Shown here: piece by piece, positions 1 to 7,633 of the stretch
Position numbering within the stretch: the first letter of the stretch is position 1
Layout of the letters: the number at the start of each line of letters is the position of its first letter
From: Ruminococcaceae bacterium UBA6353
Lineage (GTDB): Bacteria; Bacillota; Clostridia; Oscillospirales; Acutalibacteraceae
Direction: 5' to 3'
NCBI GenBank assembly: GCA_002437905.1
Contig: DJRT01000005.1
Location: 51,395 to 115,394 of the forward strand
Length of the DNA: 64,000 nucleotides
Notes under the pieces: model-generated
What the model saw: only the letters and a program-made list of their open reading frames with translations
Databases searched by the model: none
Told to the model about the DNA's origin: nothing
Made by a program: the position numbers and the translations under genes

Positions 1-895
1 ACAGGATCTCATGCCGGGCCTCCGGGACAAAGCACTGCTCACCGGCCGGCAGACGGGCGGCCAGCACCGCCTGCGGGCGGGGCAGCACCATGGCGTCCTG
101 CCCGGCGGTGTAGATGCGTACCGGAATGTGTACCTGCTCCGGCGCCCCCGGCTGCAGAATGGCGTCGGCCACCGTGAGGCTCTCCAGCGTCCAGCGGTAG
201 GTGGGGTGGCGGTTCTGGAAGGTCGGATCCTCCTGCCGGACACGGCGGTAATAGGCAAAGCGGGCGCGGCTGGTGTCATTGGAGCGGGAAAACACTTTAT
301 CCCGCTGGTTGGGGCGGGAGGCAAACAGCTGCCGCCGGCCGCCGCCGAGGGCGATTGCGCCGCGGCAGATGGCCTTTGCCAGCCACAGGGGAAGCCCGCC
401 GCGGGCCGGGGCGATCATGGGGCAGGAAAGCACTGCCCGGTCGAAAAGGCGGCCGCCCTGCTCCAGATACCGGATGGCCACCGCGCCGCCCATGGAGTGG
501 GAAAACAGAAACTGCGGCGCCGTGCCGGCGGCCACCACCTGTTCGGTAAAGGCGGTAAAATCCGCCACATACTCGGAAAAATGCTCAATGTGGGTCAGCC
601 GCACATCCGCCACATAGCGAAAGGAGCGGCCATGCCCCCGCTGCTCCGGAATGTACACATCCAGGCCGGCATGCAGAAAAAAGTAGGCAAGCTCCCGGTA
701 TTTTTCCGCACACTCAGTGAAGCCGTGCAGGATAGTCACGCTGCCGCGGGCGCGGTCGGCGCGGTAGTGCACATAGTACAGCTCCCGGCCGTCGGGGCAG
801 GTGAAGCGCCCCTCCTGCCGCCGGGCGTGCAGATACGGCAGCACCGTGCCGTCCATTTCGGCGGCGTAGTGCTGTTCTCTGACCAGTCCGTCCAC
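1..895 (-). CDS. Alpha/beta hydrolase, monoacylglycerol lipase/lysophospholipase-like (C-terminus cut by window edge)
   Basis: About 298 residues are visible. The fold is a serine alpha/beta hydrolase of the PldB/monoglyceride lipase type: an HGF oxyanion-type turn near residue 57, a GHGRS motif near 88, the nucleophile elbow HSMGG with Ser134, an acid candidate in AGQDAMV, and the catalytic His in EARHEIL just before the window edge. Only the last few residues should be missing. The start is GTG at 895, placed 5 nt after AAAGGAGGAA. It lies 18 nt downstream of the YitT gene and is probably co-transcribed with it. The likely role is hydrolysis of lysophospholipids or monoacylglycerols at the membrane; the substrate is inferred from the family only. 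Confidence 0.85.
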   Translation of the reverse strand, partial: MDGLVREQHYAAEMDGTVLPYLHARRQEGRFTCPDGRELYYVHYRADRARGSVTILHGFTECAEKYRELAYFFLHAGLDVYIPEQRGHGRSFRYVADVRLTHIEHFSEYVADFTAFTEQVVAAGTAPQFLFSHSMGGAVAIRYLEQGGRLFDRAVLSCPMIAPARGGLPLWLAKAICRGAIALGGGRRQLFASRPNQRDKVFSRSNDTSRARFAYYRRVRQEDPTFQNRHPTYRWTLESLTVADAILQPGAPEQVHIPVRIYTAGQDAMVLPRPQAVLAARLPAGEQCFVPEARHEIL

Positions 896-913
896 ACGGC
901 TTCCTCCTTTTGC

Positions 914-1786
914 TTATTTGTTATTGACGGAATACACATCGGCCACCTCGCTGATGGTGATGAAAGCCGCAGGATCCAGCTCATGGATCAGGTTGCGCAT
1001 CCGGGTGACCTGAAAACGGTTGACGATGAAATACAGCATGGTCTTTTCGCTGTTGGAGTAGCCGCCGCGCGCCTGCATCCGGGTAACGCCGCTCTCAAAG
1101 GCGGAGGTCAGCGCCGCGCAGACGGCATCCGGCTCGGTGGTCACGATCACGGCACACTTGGCGCGGTCAAAGCCATCCACGATAAAATCGACGGTTTTCA
1201 GCGCGGCGGCATAGGTGACGATGGAGTACAGCGGCAGGATCCAGCTGTGCCGGATAATGCCGCACAGGATGTACAGCAGCACATTGTACAGCATCACAAA
1301 GGTGCCCACCGACAGGCCGAGCCGCTTGGCAAAGATCACGGCCATGACCTCGATGCCGTCCATGGCTCCGCCAAAGCGGATGGCCAGGCCGCTGCCGATG
1401 CCGGAAATCACACCGCCGAACAGCGAACACAGCAGCAGGTCGGTGCCGGCCAGCGGCGAGGCGATGCTCACATCCACCGGCAGCACATCGGTGATCAGAA
1501 AAGAGGCCAGCGAATATATAGCCACGCTGTAAATGGCGTAGAAGGTGAATAGCCGGCCCTGCCGGCGCAGACCGTACAGAAACAGCGGGATATTCAGCAG
1601 CAGCAGGAACAGCGAAAGCGAAAGCCACGGCGGGGTGATCTGTGCCAGCAGCATGGAGGTGCCGGATATGCCGCTGTCATAGAGCTGTACAGGATAGAGA
1701 AACAGGGTGACGCCGAAAGCGTTGATGATGCCGGCCAGTGTGAGCATCAACAGGTTTCGGATACGGATAGTCTTCCAGTCTTTCAT
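914..1786 (-). CDS. YitT family membrane protein (DUF161 plus DUF2179)
   Basis: This 290-residue protein has five to six hydrophobic helices in its first two thirds, with the YitT pattern of paired glycines (the SGIGSGLAIRFGGAMDG stretch). The C-terminal soluble domain of about 85 residues matches DUF2179, with a GGYSNSEKTMLYFIV core. The family is widespread in Firmicutes and has no settled biochemical function; roles in transport or small-ligand sensing have been proposed. ATG at 1786 is preceded by AAAGGAG. Transcription starts from the leftward promoter at 1904-1932. The hydrolase gene follows closely, so the two likely form one operon. Confidence 0.88.
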   Translation of the reverse strand: MKDWKTIRIRNLLMLTLAGIINAFGVTLFLYPVQLYDSGISGTSMLLAQITPPWLSLSLFLLLLNIPLFLYGLRRQGRLFTFYAIYSVAIYSLASFLITDVLPVDVSIASPLAGTDLLLCSLFGGVISGIGSGLAIRFGGAMDGIEVMAVIFAKRLGLSVGTFVMLYNVLLYILCGIIRHSWILPLYSIVTYAAALKTVDFIVDGFDRAKCAVIVTTEPDAVCAALTSAFESGVTRMQARGGYSNSEKTMLYFIVNRFQVTRMRNLIHELDPAAFITISEVADVYSVNNK

Positions 1787-1903
1787 ACAGATACTCCTTT
1801 GTCGGTAGTGGATGGGGATAAAAGCGCTTTCATTTTCGGAGTGCGCCACGGGCCGCCATCCCCCGGCGGGAAGCTCCCCTTTGCTGCAGCGTATATTGCA
1901 CAT

Positions 1904-1932
1904 AGTATACCATATCCCGGATGGCTTGACAA
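1904..1932 (-). promoter_or_regulatory. Sigma-A-type promoter for YitT-hydrolase unit
   Basis: Reading leftward: TTGTCA (1927-1932), 17-bp spacer, TATACT (1904-1909). It sits about 30 bp from the oppositely oriented deoC promoter, so the two units share a short divergent control region. Confidence 0.75.
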
Positions 1933-1961
1933 GGGAAATCCGCACAACTTTGCCGGGGGCA

Positions 1962-1990
1962 TTGTCACCGGCGGCGGTTTGTGGTAGAAT
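1962..1990 (+). promoter_or_regulatory. Sigma-A-type promoter for the deo operon
   Basis: TTGTCA (1962-1967), 17-bp spacer, TAGAAT (1985-1990), ending 31 bp before the deoC start codon. No clear operator palindrome is seen between it and deoC. Confidence 0.75.
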
Positions 1991-2021
1991 GAGAAAAAAG
2001 AACGGGAGCGTGAGGCTTTAT

Positions 2022-2696
2022 ATGGAGATACGGGAGCTGCTGGCACGGGTGGATCACACGCTGCTGACGCAAACGGCGACGCCGCAGGCGATCCGCACCC
2101 TGTGCGATGAGGGCATGACCTACGGTACGGCGTCGGTGTGTATTCCGCCCAGCCTGGTGCAGTTTGCCGCCGGCTATGTGGCCGGCCGGCTGCCGATCTG
2201 CACGGTGATCGGGTTTCCGAACGGCTACAATACCACGGCGGTCAAGTGCGCCGAGACTGCCGATGCCGTGAAGAACGGTGCGGCGGAGCTGGACATGGTC
2301 ATCAATCTCGGCTGGCTGAAGGCGGGGAATGACGCTGCGCTGCTGGAGGAGATCCGGGCGGTTAAGGCTGCGTGTGACGGCCGGCTGCTGAAGGTGATTG
2401 TGGAGACCTGCCTGCTCACGCAGGAGGAAAAGCGCCGGATGTGTGCAATCGTGTCCGAATCCGGGGCAGACTATATCAAGACCTCCACCGGCTTTGCCGG
2501 CGGGGGCGCTACCCGCGAGGACATCGCCCTGTTTGCCGCCAATGTGGCGCCGCAGGTGAAGATCAAGGCGGCCGGCGGCATTGCCTCCATCCGGGATGCT
2601 GAGGATATGCTGGCGCTGGGCGCCTCACGGCTGGGAACCAGCCGCATTGTGCGGATTGTGCAGCAGGAGGGGCTGCTGCATACGGCGGATGGCTGA
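2022..2696 (+). CDS. deoC: Deoxyribose-phosphate aldolase
   Basis: This cytosolic class I aldolase cleaves 2-deoxyribose 5-phosphate to acetaldehyde and glyceraldehyde 3-phosphate, the last step of deoxynucleoside catabolism. The 224-residue protein has the usual family length. DHTLL lies near the N terminus, the ELDMVINLG strand follows, and the Schiff-base lysine is in YIKTSTGF. ATG at 2022 was chosen because it lies downstream of the promoter, has a purine-rich GGGAGCGTGAGG upstream, and gives the typical N terminus; the frame remains open further upstream but that part overlaps the promoter. It is first in a five-gene salvage operon. Confidence 0.95.
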   Translation: MEIRELLARVDHTLLTQTATPQAIRTLCDEGMTYGTASVCIPPSLVQFAAGYVAGRLPICTVIGFPNGYNTTAVKCAETADAVKNGAAELDMVINLGWLKAGNDAALLEEIRAVKAACDGRLLKVIVETCLLTQEEKRRMCAIVSESGADYIKTSTGFAGGGATREDIALFAANVAPQVKIKAAGGIASIRDAEDMLALGASRLGTSRIVRIVQQEGLLHTADG

Positions 2697-2703
2697 GAGG
2701 CTG

Positions 2704-2762
2704 CTATCAGTATGCTATAACTATATAAACTGTATATAAATTATATGTGAACCATTATATGA
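2704..2762 (+). other. AT-rich island between deoC and deoD
   Basis: The 84-nt gap between deoC and deoD contains about 60 nt of very A+T-rich sequence with recurring TATA-containing units (CTATAA, CTATATAA, TGTATATAA, TTATATG), whereas the flanking genes are strongly G+C-rich. No hairpin with a T-tract is visible. It could be an internal promoter, an RNA processing site or a translation-enhancing leader for deoD. Confidence 0.5.
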
Positions 2763-2780
2763 GACAAGGAGAGATGCTGT

Positions 2781-3542
2781 ATGGCACTGTACCCCACCCC
2801 GCACATTCAGGCGGAACCGAAGGATTTTGCCAAGACCGTGCTGATGCCCGGCGATCCGCTGCGGGCGCGTTTTATTGCCGAAAACTATCTGACCGATCCG
2901 GTGCTGGTGAACAATGTGCGCGGGGTGCAGGGCTATACCGGCACCGTTGACGGCGTACCGGTCAGCGTGATGGCCAGCGGTATGGGCATGCCCTCCATCG
3001 GTATCTATGCGTATGAGCTGTACCAGGTGTTCGGTGTGCAGAATATCCTGCGCATCGGCTCTGCCGGCGCCATGCAGCCGGATATCCGGCTGCGCGACCT
3101 GGTGATCGGGCAGGGGGCATGCACCGATTCCGCCTTTGCCCACCAGTACCGGCTGCCCGGCAGCTTTGCCCCCATCGCCTCCTACCCGCTGCTGCGGCTG
3201 TGCACCGATCTGGCACAGCAGCGCGGGCTGCGGTTCCATGTGGGCAATCTGCTCTCCTCGGATGTGTTTTACGCGGATGAGGCAGGGGTGCCCGCCGACC
3301 AGCGCGCGGCGGCGGCCTGGGGGAAAATGGGGGTTATGGCGGTGGAAATGGAGGCAGCGGCGCTGTATATGACGGCTGCCCGCTGCGGCCGCCGTGCGCT
3401 GGCGATCTGCACGGTCTCTGACCACCTGCTGACCGGCGAGAATACCACCGCCGCCGAGCGGCAGTCCTCCTTTGGGGAGATGATGGAGCTGGCGCTGGAG
3501 ATGGCCAAGGCGCTGGACGGAGATAAGGGGGCGGCCGAATGA
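2781..3542 (+). CDS. deoD: Purine-nucleoside phosphorylase, DeoD type
   Basis: It phosphorolyses purine (deoxy)ribonucleosides to the free base and (deoxy)ribose 1-phosphate. The 253-residue protein starts with the hexameric PNP signature (TPHI, then LMPGDPLRAR), has the SGMGMPS loop near residue 70, the phosphate-binding RIGSAGA segment, and VEMEAAALY with the ribose-binding Glu. It is slightly longer than the roughly 235 residues usual for DeoD. ATG at 2781 follows AAGGAGAG. It overlaps deoB by ATGA, so the two are translationally coupled, and the sugar phosphate product passes to DeoB and then DeoC. Confidence 0.94.
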   Translation: MALYPTPHIQAEPKDFAKTVLMPGDPLRARFIAENYLTDPVLVNNVRGVQGYTGTVDGVPVSVMASGMGMPSIGIYAYELYQVFGVQNILRIGSAGAMQPDIRLRDLVIGQGACTDSAFAHQYRLPGSFAPIASYPLLRLCTDLAQQRGLRFHVGNLLSSDVFYADEAGVPADQRAAAAWGKMGVMAVEMEAAALYMTAARCGRRALAICTVSDHLLTGENTTAAERQSSFGEMMELALEMAKALDGDKGAAE

Positions 3543-4705
3543 AACGGGTATTCCTGATCGTACTGGATTCCTGCGGGGTCGGGGAGATGCCGGATGCGGC
3601 AGCCTTCGGCGACCACGACTGCCACACGCTGCGCCGCATTGCCGGCTCCCCCGCCTTTGCGGCGGATACCATGCGGCGGCTGGGGCTGGCCAATATCGAC
3701 GGGCAGGCGTTTCTCGGCCCTGTGGCGCAGCCGCTGGCGGCGGTGGCGCGTATGACGGAGCGCTCCGCCGGCAAGGATACCACCGTTGGCCATTGGGAGA
3801 TCGCCGGCGTGGTCTCGCCGCGTCCTATGCCGACCTATCCGCACGGCTTTCCGCCGGAGGTGCTGGAGCCGTTTTGCCATGCCACCGGGCGGGGGGTGCT
3901 GTGTAACCGCCCATACTCCGGCACGCAGGTGATCCGCGACTATGGACAGCAGCATCTGGAAACCGGCAAGCTGATTGTGTACACCTCGGCGGACAGCGTT
4001 TTCCAGATTGCGGCGCATGAGCAGCTGGTGCCGCCGGAGCAGCTGTATGCTTATTGCCGTGCGGCGCGGCGCATCCTCACCGGGGAGCATGCGGTTGGCC
4101 GGGTGATCGCCCGCCCCTTTGCCGGCACGGCGCCGGATTTCTACCGCACCGCCAACCGGCACGATTTTTCGCTGGAGCCGCCCGCGCCGACGCTGCTGGA
4201 TGCCCTTTCCGCCGCCGGCCAGACGGTGTATGCGGTGGGAAAGATCACCGATATCTTTGCCGGCCGTGGGGTCACCCGCCGGGTGTATACCCATTCCAAT
4301 GCCGAGGGGATGCAGCAGGCTATGCAGGCGCTGCAGGAGCCGTTTGCGGGGCTGTGCTTTATCAATCTGGTGGATTTTGATATGCTGTATGGTCATCGGC
4401 AGGATGTGGACGGCTACGCTGCTGCCTTTGCCGCGTTTGACCGCTGGCTGCCTGGCTTTATGGCCGGCATGGGGGCCGAGGATGTGCTGATGATCACCGC
4501 CGACCACGGCTGTGACCCCGGCGATGAAAGCACTGACCACAGCCGGGAGTATACCCCGCTGCTGGTATATGGCCGGGCGGTGCTCCCGGTCAATTGCGGC
4601 ACCCGCCCGACCTTTGCGGATATCGCCGCCACGGTGGCGGCCTATCTCGGTGTGGATTACACCGGTGCCGGCGCACCGCTGCCGGTTTTCCGGGATGTAG
4701 AATAA
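3539..4705 (+). CDS. deoB: Phosphopentomutase
   Basis: It converts (deoxy)ribose 1-phosphate to the 5-phosphate, linking the nucleoside phosphorylases to DeoC. The protein has 388 residues, normal for this member of the alkaline-phosphatase superfamily. Metal ligands are visible at both ends: VLDSCGVGEMPD at the N terminus, and ITADHGCDPG and TDHSREYTPLL at the C terminus. GKDTTVGHWE carries the phosphorylated Thr. The start codon overlaps the deoD stop (ATGA). The next gene, cdd, starts 13 nt after the stop codon. Confidence 0.96.
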   Translation: MKRVFLIVLDSCGVGEMPDAAAFGDHDCHTLRRIAGSPAFAADTMRRLGLANIDGQAFLGPVAQPLAAVARMTERSAGKDTTVGHWEIAGVVSPRPMPTYPHGFPPEVLEPFCHATGRGVLCNRPYSGTQVIRDYGQQHLETGKLIVYTSADSVFQIAAHEQLVPPEQLYAYCRAARRILTGEHAVGRVIARPFAGTAPDFYRTANRHDFSLEPPAPTLLDALSAAGQTVYAVGKITDIFAGRGVTRRVYTHSNAEGMQQAMQALQEPFAGLCFINLVDFDMLYGHRQDVDGYAAAFAAFDRWLPGFMAGMGAEDVLMITADHGCDPGDESTDHSREYTPLLVYGRAVLPVNCGTRPTFADIAATVAAYLGVDYTGAGAPLPVFRDVE

Positions 4706-4718
4706 GGAGGAAAGCCCC

Positions 4719-5126
4719 ATGGATGAAAAGACGCTTTGCCGTGCAGCAATCGACGCCATGCAGCAGGCCTATGCGCCGTATTCCCACTGCACGGTGGGGG
4801 CAGCTCTGCTGACGGCCGATGGCCGGGTGTATACCGGCTGCAATATTGAGAATGCGGCCTACCCCGCCACGGTGTGCGCTGAGCGGGTGGCGCTGTTCAA
4901 GGCCGTCAGCGAGGGGGAACAGCATTTTGCGGCGCTGGCGGTGGCCGGCGGCCGGCAGGGGCGGCTGCAGGGAGCCTATCCGCCCTGCGGCGTGTGCCGC
5001 CAGGTGCTGGCGGAATTCTGCCCGCCGGAGCTGCCGGTGCTGACGGTGACCGGCGGCGAGAGCTTTGAGCGGCACACGCTGGGGGAGCTGCTGCCGCTGG
5101 CCTTCAGCGGCCGGTGCATGGAATAA
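4719..5126 (+). CDS. cdd: Cytidine deaminase
   Basis: It deaminates cytidine and deoxycytidine to uridine and deoxyuridine, feeding the pyrimidine phosphorylase encoded next. The 135-residue protein has the homotetrameric zinc-enzyme layout: N-terminal YAPYSHCTVGAAL, substrate motif NIENAAYPATVCAE with the Cys-Ala-Glu zinc/proton relay, and PCGVCRQ supplying the other two zinc cysteines. The start follows AAGGAGGAAAGCCCC closely. Its position between deoB and pdp supports a complete pyrimidine branch of the operon. Confidence 0.95.
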   Translation: MDEKTLCRAAIDAMQQAYAPYSHCTVGAALLTADGRVYTGCNIENAAYPATVCAERVALFKAVSEGEQHFAALAVAGGRQGRLQGAYPPCGVCRQVLAEFCPPELPVLTVTGGESFERHTLGELLPLAFSGRCME

Positions 5127-5140
5127 AGGAGGCAACAGCG

Positions 5141-6442
5141 ATGCGGATGGTGGATATTCTACAGAAAAAGCGGCATGGTGCGGTGCTGACGGCGGAGGAG
5201 ATCCGCTTCTTTGTGCAGGGCTGCACCGATGGCACCCTGCCGGATTATCAGCTTTCGGCGATGCTGATGGCCATTTGCTGCTGCGGCATGGATGCCGCGG
5301 AAACGGCCGTGCTGACCGAGGCGATGGCCCATTCGGGGGATACGGTGGATCTGAGCCGCTTTGGCGACCGGTCGGTGGATAAGCATTCCACCGGCGGTGT
5401 GGGCGATAAGACCACCCTGATCGTGGCGCCGCTGGTGGCGGCGCTGGGTGGCTGCGTGGCCAAGATGTCCGGCCGCGGGCTGGGGCATACCGGCGGCACA
5501 GTGGATAAGCTGGAGGCGATCCCCGGCTACCGTACCGAACTGCCGGCGGAGGCTTTTTTGCAGCAGGTGGAGCGGGTTGGTGTGGCGGTGATCGGCCAAA
5601 GCGGCGATCTGACCCCGGCGGACAAAAAACTGTATGCCCTGCGGGATGTCACGGCTACGGTGGATAGTATTCCGCTGATTACCTCCAGCATCATGAGCAA
5701 AAAGCTGGCCGCCGGTTCCCACAGCATTGTCCTGGATGTCAAGGTCGGCTCCGGTGCCTTTATGAAAACGCCGGAGCAGGCGCGCCAGCTGGCGGAGCAG
5801 ATGGTGTGCATCGGCCGCCGCTGCGGGCGCCGCACGGCTGCCCTGCTGACCAATATGGATGTACCGCTCGGCTGCGCCGTGGGCAATGCGCTGGAGGTGG
5901 CAGAGGCCGTAGCGGTGCTGCGCGGCGAAAGCCGGGGCGATCTGCGCCGCGTGTGCGTGGCGCTGGCGGCGCTGATGACCGAGCTGACCTTCGGCTGCTC
6001 CCCGCAGGAGGCTGCCCACCGGGCGGAGGAGGCGCTGGATAACGGCGCGGCCTACCGCAAAATGCAGGAGTGGATTGCGGCGCAGGGCGGCGATGTGCGC
6101 TGTATCCTGCAGCCGGAGCTTTTGCCGCAGGCCGCCTGCAGCCAGGCAGTGCCGGCTGCCCGGAGCGGCTATATCGCCGCCATGGATGCCGAGCAGATCG
6201 GTGTGGCCAGTATGCTGCTGGGGGCCGGCCGTGCCAAGAAAGGGGATCCCATTGATCCGGCGGCAGGCATCTGCCTGCACAAAAAGACCGGCCAGCCGGT
6301 GGAGGCGGGGGAGCCTCTGTGTACGCTGTACACCAACCGCCCCGAAACACTGGAGGCCGCTGCCGCCGCCTACACAGCGGCGATAACCATTGGGGCACAG
6401 CCGCCGGTGGAGCAGCCGCTGATCTACGATACTGTGCGCTGA
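5141..6442 (+). CDS. pdp: Pyrimidine-nucleoside phosphorylase
   Basis: It phosphorolyses uridine, deoxyuridine and thymidine. The 433-residue protein has the length of Bacillus Pdp and the thymidine phosphorylase signature SGRGLGHTGGTVDKLE. KHSTGGVGDK binds phosphate, and TSSIMSKKLA lies in the hinge region. The C-terminal swivel domain is complete. ATG at 5141 was preferred over the in-frame ATG at 5114, because AAGGAGGC lies just before it and the upstream ATG would overlap cdd without a ribosome site. It is the last gene of the operon, followed by a strong terminator. Confidence 0.94.
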   Translation: MRMVDILQKKRHGAVLTAEEIRFFVQGCTDGTLPDYQLSAMLMAICCCGMDAAETAVLTEAMAHSGDTVDLSRFGDRSVDKHSTGGVGDKTTLIVAPLVAALGGCVAKMSGRGLGHTGGTVDKLEAIPGYRTELPAEAFLQQVERVGVAVIGQSGDLTPADKKLYALRDVTATVDSIPLITSSIMSKKLAAGSHSIVLDVKVGSGAFMKTPEQARQLAEQMVCIGRRCGRRTAALLTNMDVPLGCAVGNALEVAEAVAVLRGESRGDLRRVCVALAALMTELTFGCSPQEAAHRAEEALDNGAAYRKMQEWIAAQGGDVRCILQPELLPQAACSQAVPAARSGYIAAMDAEQIGVASMLLGAGRAKKGDPIDPAAGICLHKKTGQPVEAGEPLCTLYTNRPETLEAAAAAYTAAITIGAQPPVEQPLIYDTVR

Positions 6443-6469
6443 CCCCCTGCCGATAGGCTGCATATGCCC

Positions 6470-6510
6470 GGCCCTCTTTCCGGCCATTTCGCGGAAAGAG
6501 GGCCTTTTTC
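6470..6510 (+). terminator. Terminator of the deo operon
   Basis: A 13-bp stem (6470-6482 with 6492-6504) is followed by TTTTTC. Confidence 0.85.
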
Positions 6511-6546
6511 CTGCCAAATCGGCACAACGGCAAGGTGTTTTTATTG

Positions 6547-6613
6547 AAAAAGGAAAAATATGGAAAATAATTACTGATTTTGGAAAATAACTCTTGCATC
6601 ATTTGGAAAAATG
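6547..6613 (+). repeat. Phased A-tracts and TGGAAAATAA direct repeats upstream of spo0A
   Basis: The exact 10-mer TGGAAAATAA occurs at 6561-6570 and 6581-6590, a relative (AGGAAAAATA) at 6551-6560, and TGGAAAAATG at 6604-6613. The A-runs centre near 6548, 6556, 6566, 6586 and 6609, so several fall at close to helical repeat spacing. The block extends from upstream of the -35 box into the spacer. It may be curved UP-element DNA or a set of regulator sites. Confidence 0.55.
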
Positions 6614-6622
6614 TGGTAATAT
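6594..6622 (+). promoter_or_regulatory. Promoter of spo0A
   Basis: TTGCAT (6594-6599), 17-bp spacer, TAATAT (6617-6622), 39 bp before the start codon. Confidence 0.7.
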
Positions 6623-6661
6623 CATTTTGCCGGCAAACCAAATAAAGGGAGATAATACAAA

Positions 6662-7438
6662 ATGGGAAGAAAAATCAGTGTCTTATTAGCCGATAACAGT
6701 GAGTATTTTGCCGTTCCGTGCGCAAATGGAATGAAAGCGCAGGGTTTGGATGTCATGACGACGGAAAAGGACGGACGCACGGTGCTGGAGGCCATTGAAC
6801 GCTACCAGCCGGATGTGGTGATTATGGACTTCTTCCTGCCGCGGCTGGACGCCATCGGCGTAATGAAGCGGATGCAGGAAAAGGCCGACGGGCAGCGGCC
6901 GCTGGTGATGATCATGTCCGGCTTTGACAATCCGGCGCTGGAGCGTGAGGCGATGAGCGCCGGGGCGGATTATTACTTCCTCAAGCCGTTTGATGCTGAG
7001 GCGATGGCACAGCGCATCCTCTCGCTGTGCGGTGAGCAGCCGGCGGTGCACGCCGTGAAGGCCCCGGCGCCGTCCGCAGCCAACAGCAATCTGGAAATCC
7101 AGGTTACCGAGATCATCCATCAGATTGGGGTGCCGGCACATATCAAGGGCTACCAGTATCTGCGGGATGCCATTCTGCTGGCTATCGAGGATGACACCAT
7201 CATCAATGCGGTGACCAAGCGGCTGTATCCGGCGGTGGCCAAGAAGCACGGCACCACCTCCTCGCGGGTGGAGCGCGCTATCCGCCACGCGATTGAGGTG
7301 GCGTGGGACCGGGGCGATGTGGATGTGCTCAATTCCTATTTTGGTTATACCATCCACAACAGCCGCGGAAAGCCCACCAACAGTGAATTCATTGCCATGA
7401 TCTCCGACAAATTCCGCCTGCAGCTGAAGATTTCCTGA
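6662..7438 (+). CDS. spo0A: Sporulation master response regulator Spo0A
   Basis: It is a phosphorylated transcription factor that commits the cell to endospore formation. In the 258-residue protein, residues 1-125 form the receiver domain, with the acidic pair near the start (LLADNSEY), the phosphoacceptor Asp in [12 protein letters not shown], and the Lys switch in FLKPFD. After a linker, residues 140-258 form the diagnostic Spo0A DNA-binding domain ([33 protein letters not shown], and the conserved [14 protein letters not shown]). ATG follows AAAGGGAG at a slightly long spacing. It is monocistronic; no spoIVB is present upstream, unlike in Bacillus. Confidence 0.97.
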   Translation: MGRKISVLLADNSEYFAVPCANGMKAQGLDVMTTEKDGRTVLEAIERYQPDVVIMDFFLPRLDAIGVMKRMQEKADGQRPLVMIMSGFDNPALEREAMSAGADYYFLKPFDAEAMAQRILSLCGEQPAVHAVKAPAPSAANSNLEIQVTEIIHQIGVPAHIKGYQYLRDAILLAIEDDTIINAVTKRLYPAVAKKHGTTSSRVERAIRHAIEVAWDRGDVDVLNSYFGYTIHNSRGKPTNSEFIAMISDKFRLQLKIS

Positions 7439-7447
7439 CCGGCCGAT

Positions 7448-7554
7448 AGACGATACAATCAGCCTACAAAGGCCGCGGCCGGCCACAAGAGCCGCCGTTG
7501 TTGCAGGCTGGTTGTGTCGTCTGATCCGTGCCGCCGGGAAAGCCTGCCGGCGGC
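7448..7554 (+). ncRNA. Strongly structured RNA region downstream of spo0A
   Basis: Positions 7448-7465 pair with 7505-7522 as a gap-free 18-bp helix that needs two G-U pairs on the plus-strand RNA. The 39-nt internal region is itself G+C-rich with a GGCCGCGGCC palindrome. A second hairpin pairs 7530-7537 with 7547-7554. No T-tract follows either stem, so this is not a simple terminator. It could be the spo0A 3'-UTR or a small RNA. Confidence 0.4.
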
Positions 7555-7583
7555 GCACCACAGCCGGAAATGCAGCAGAAAAA

Positions 7584-7623
7584 GCCCGCCGTGCGGGGGA
7601 AATGCCTCCCCCACACGGCGGGC
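7584..7623 (-). terminator. Terminator of rlmI
   Basis: A long stem (GCCCGCCGTG with its complement, extended by GGGGGA/TCCCCC pairing) is followed on the minus strand by CTTTTTCTG. It is convergent with spo0A. Confidence 0.85.
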
Positions 7624-7633
7624 CTTGGCTGTT

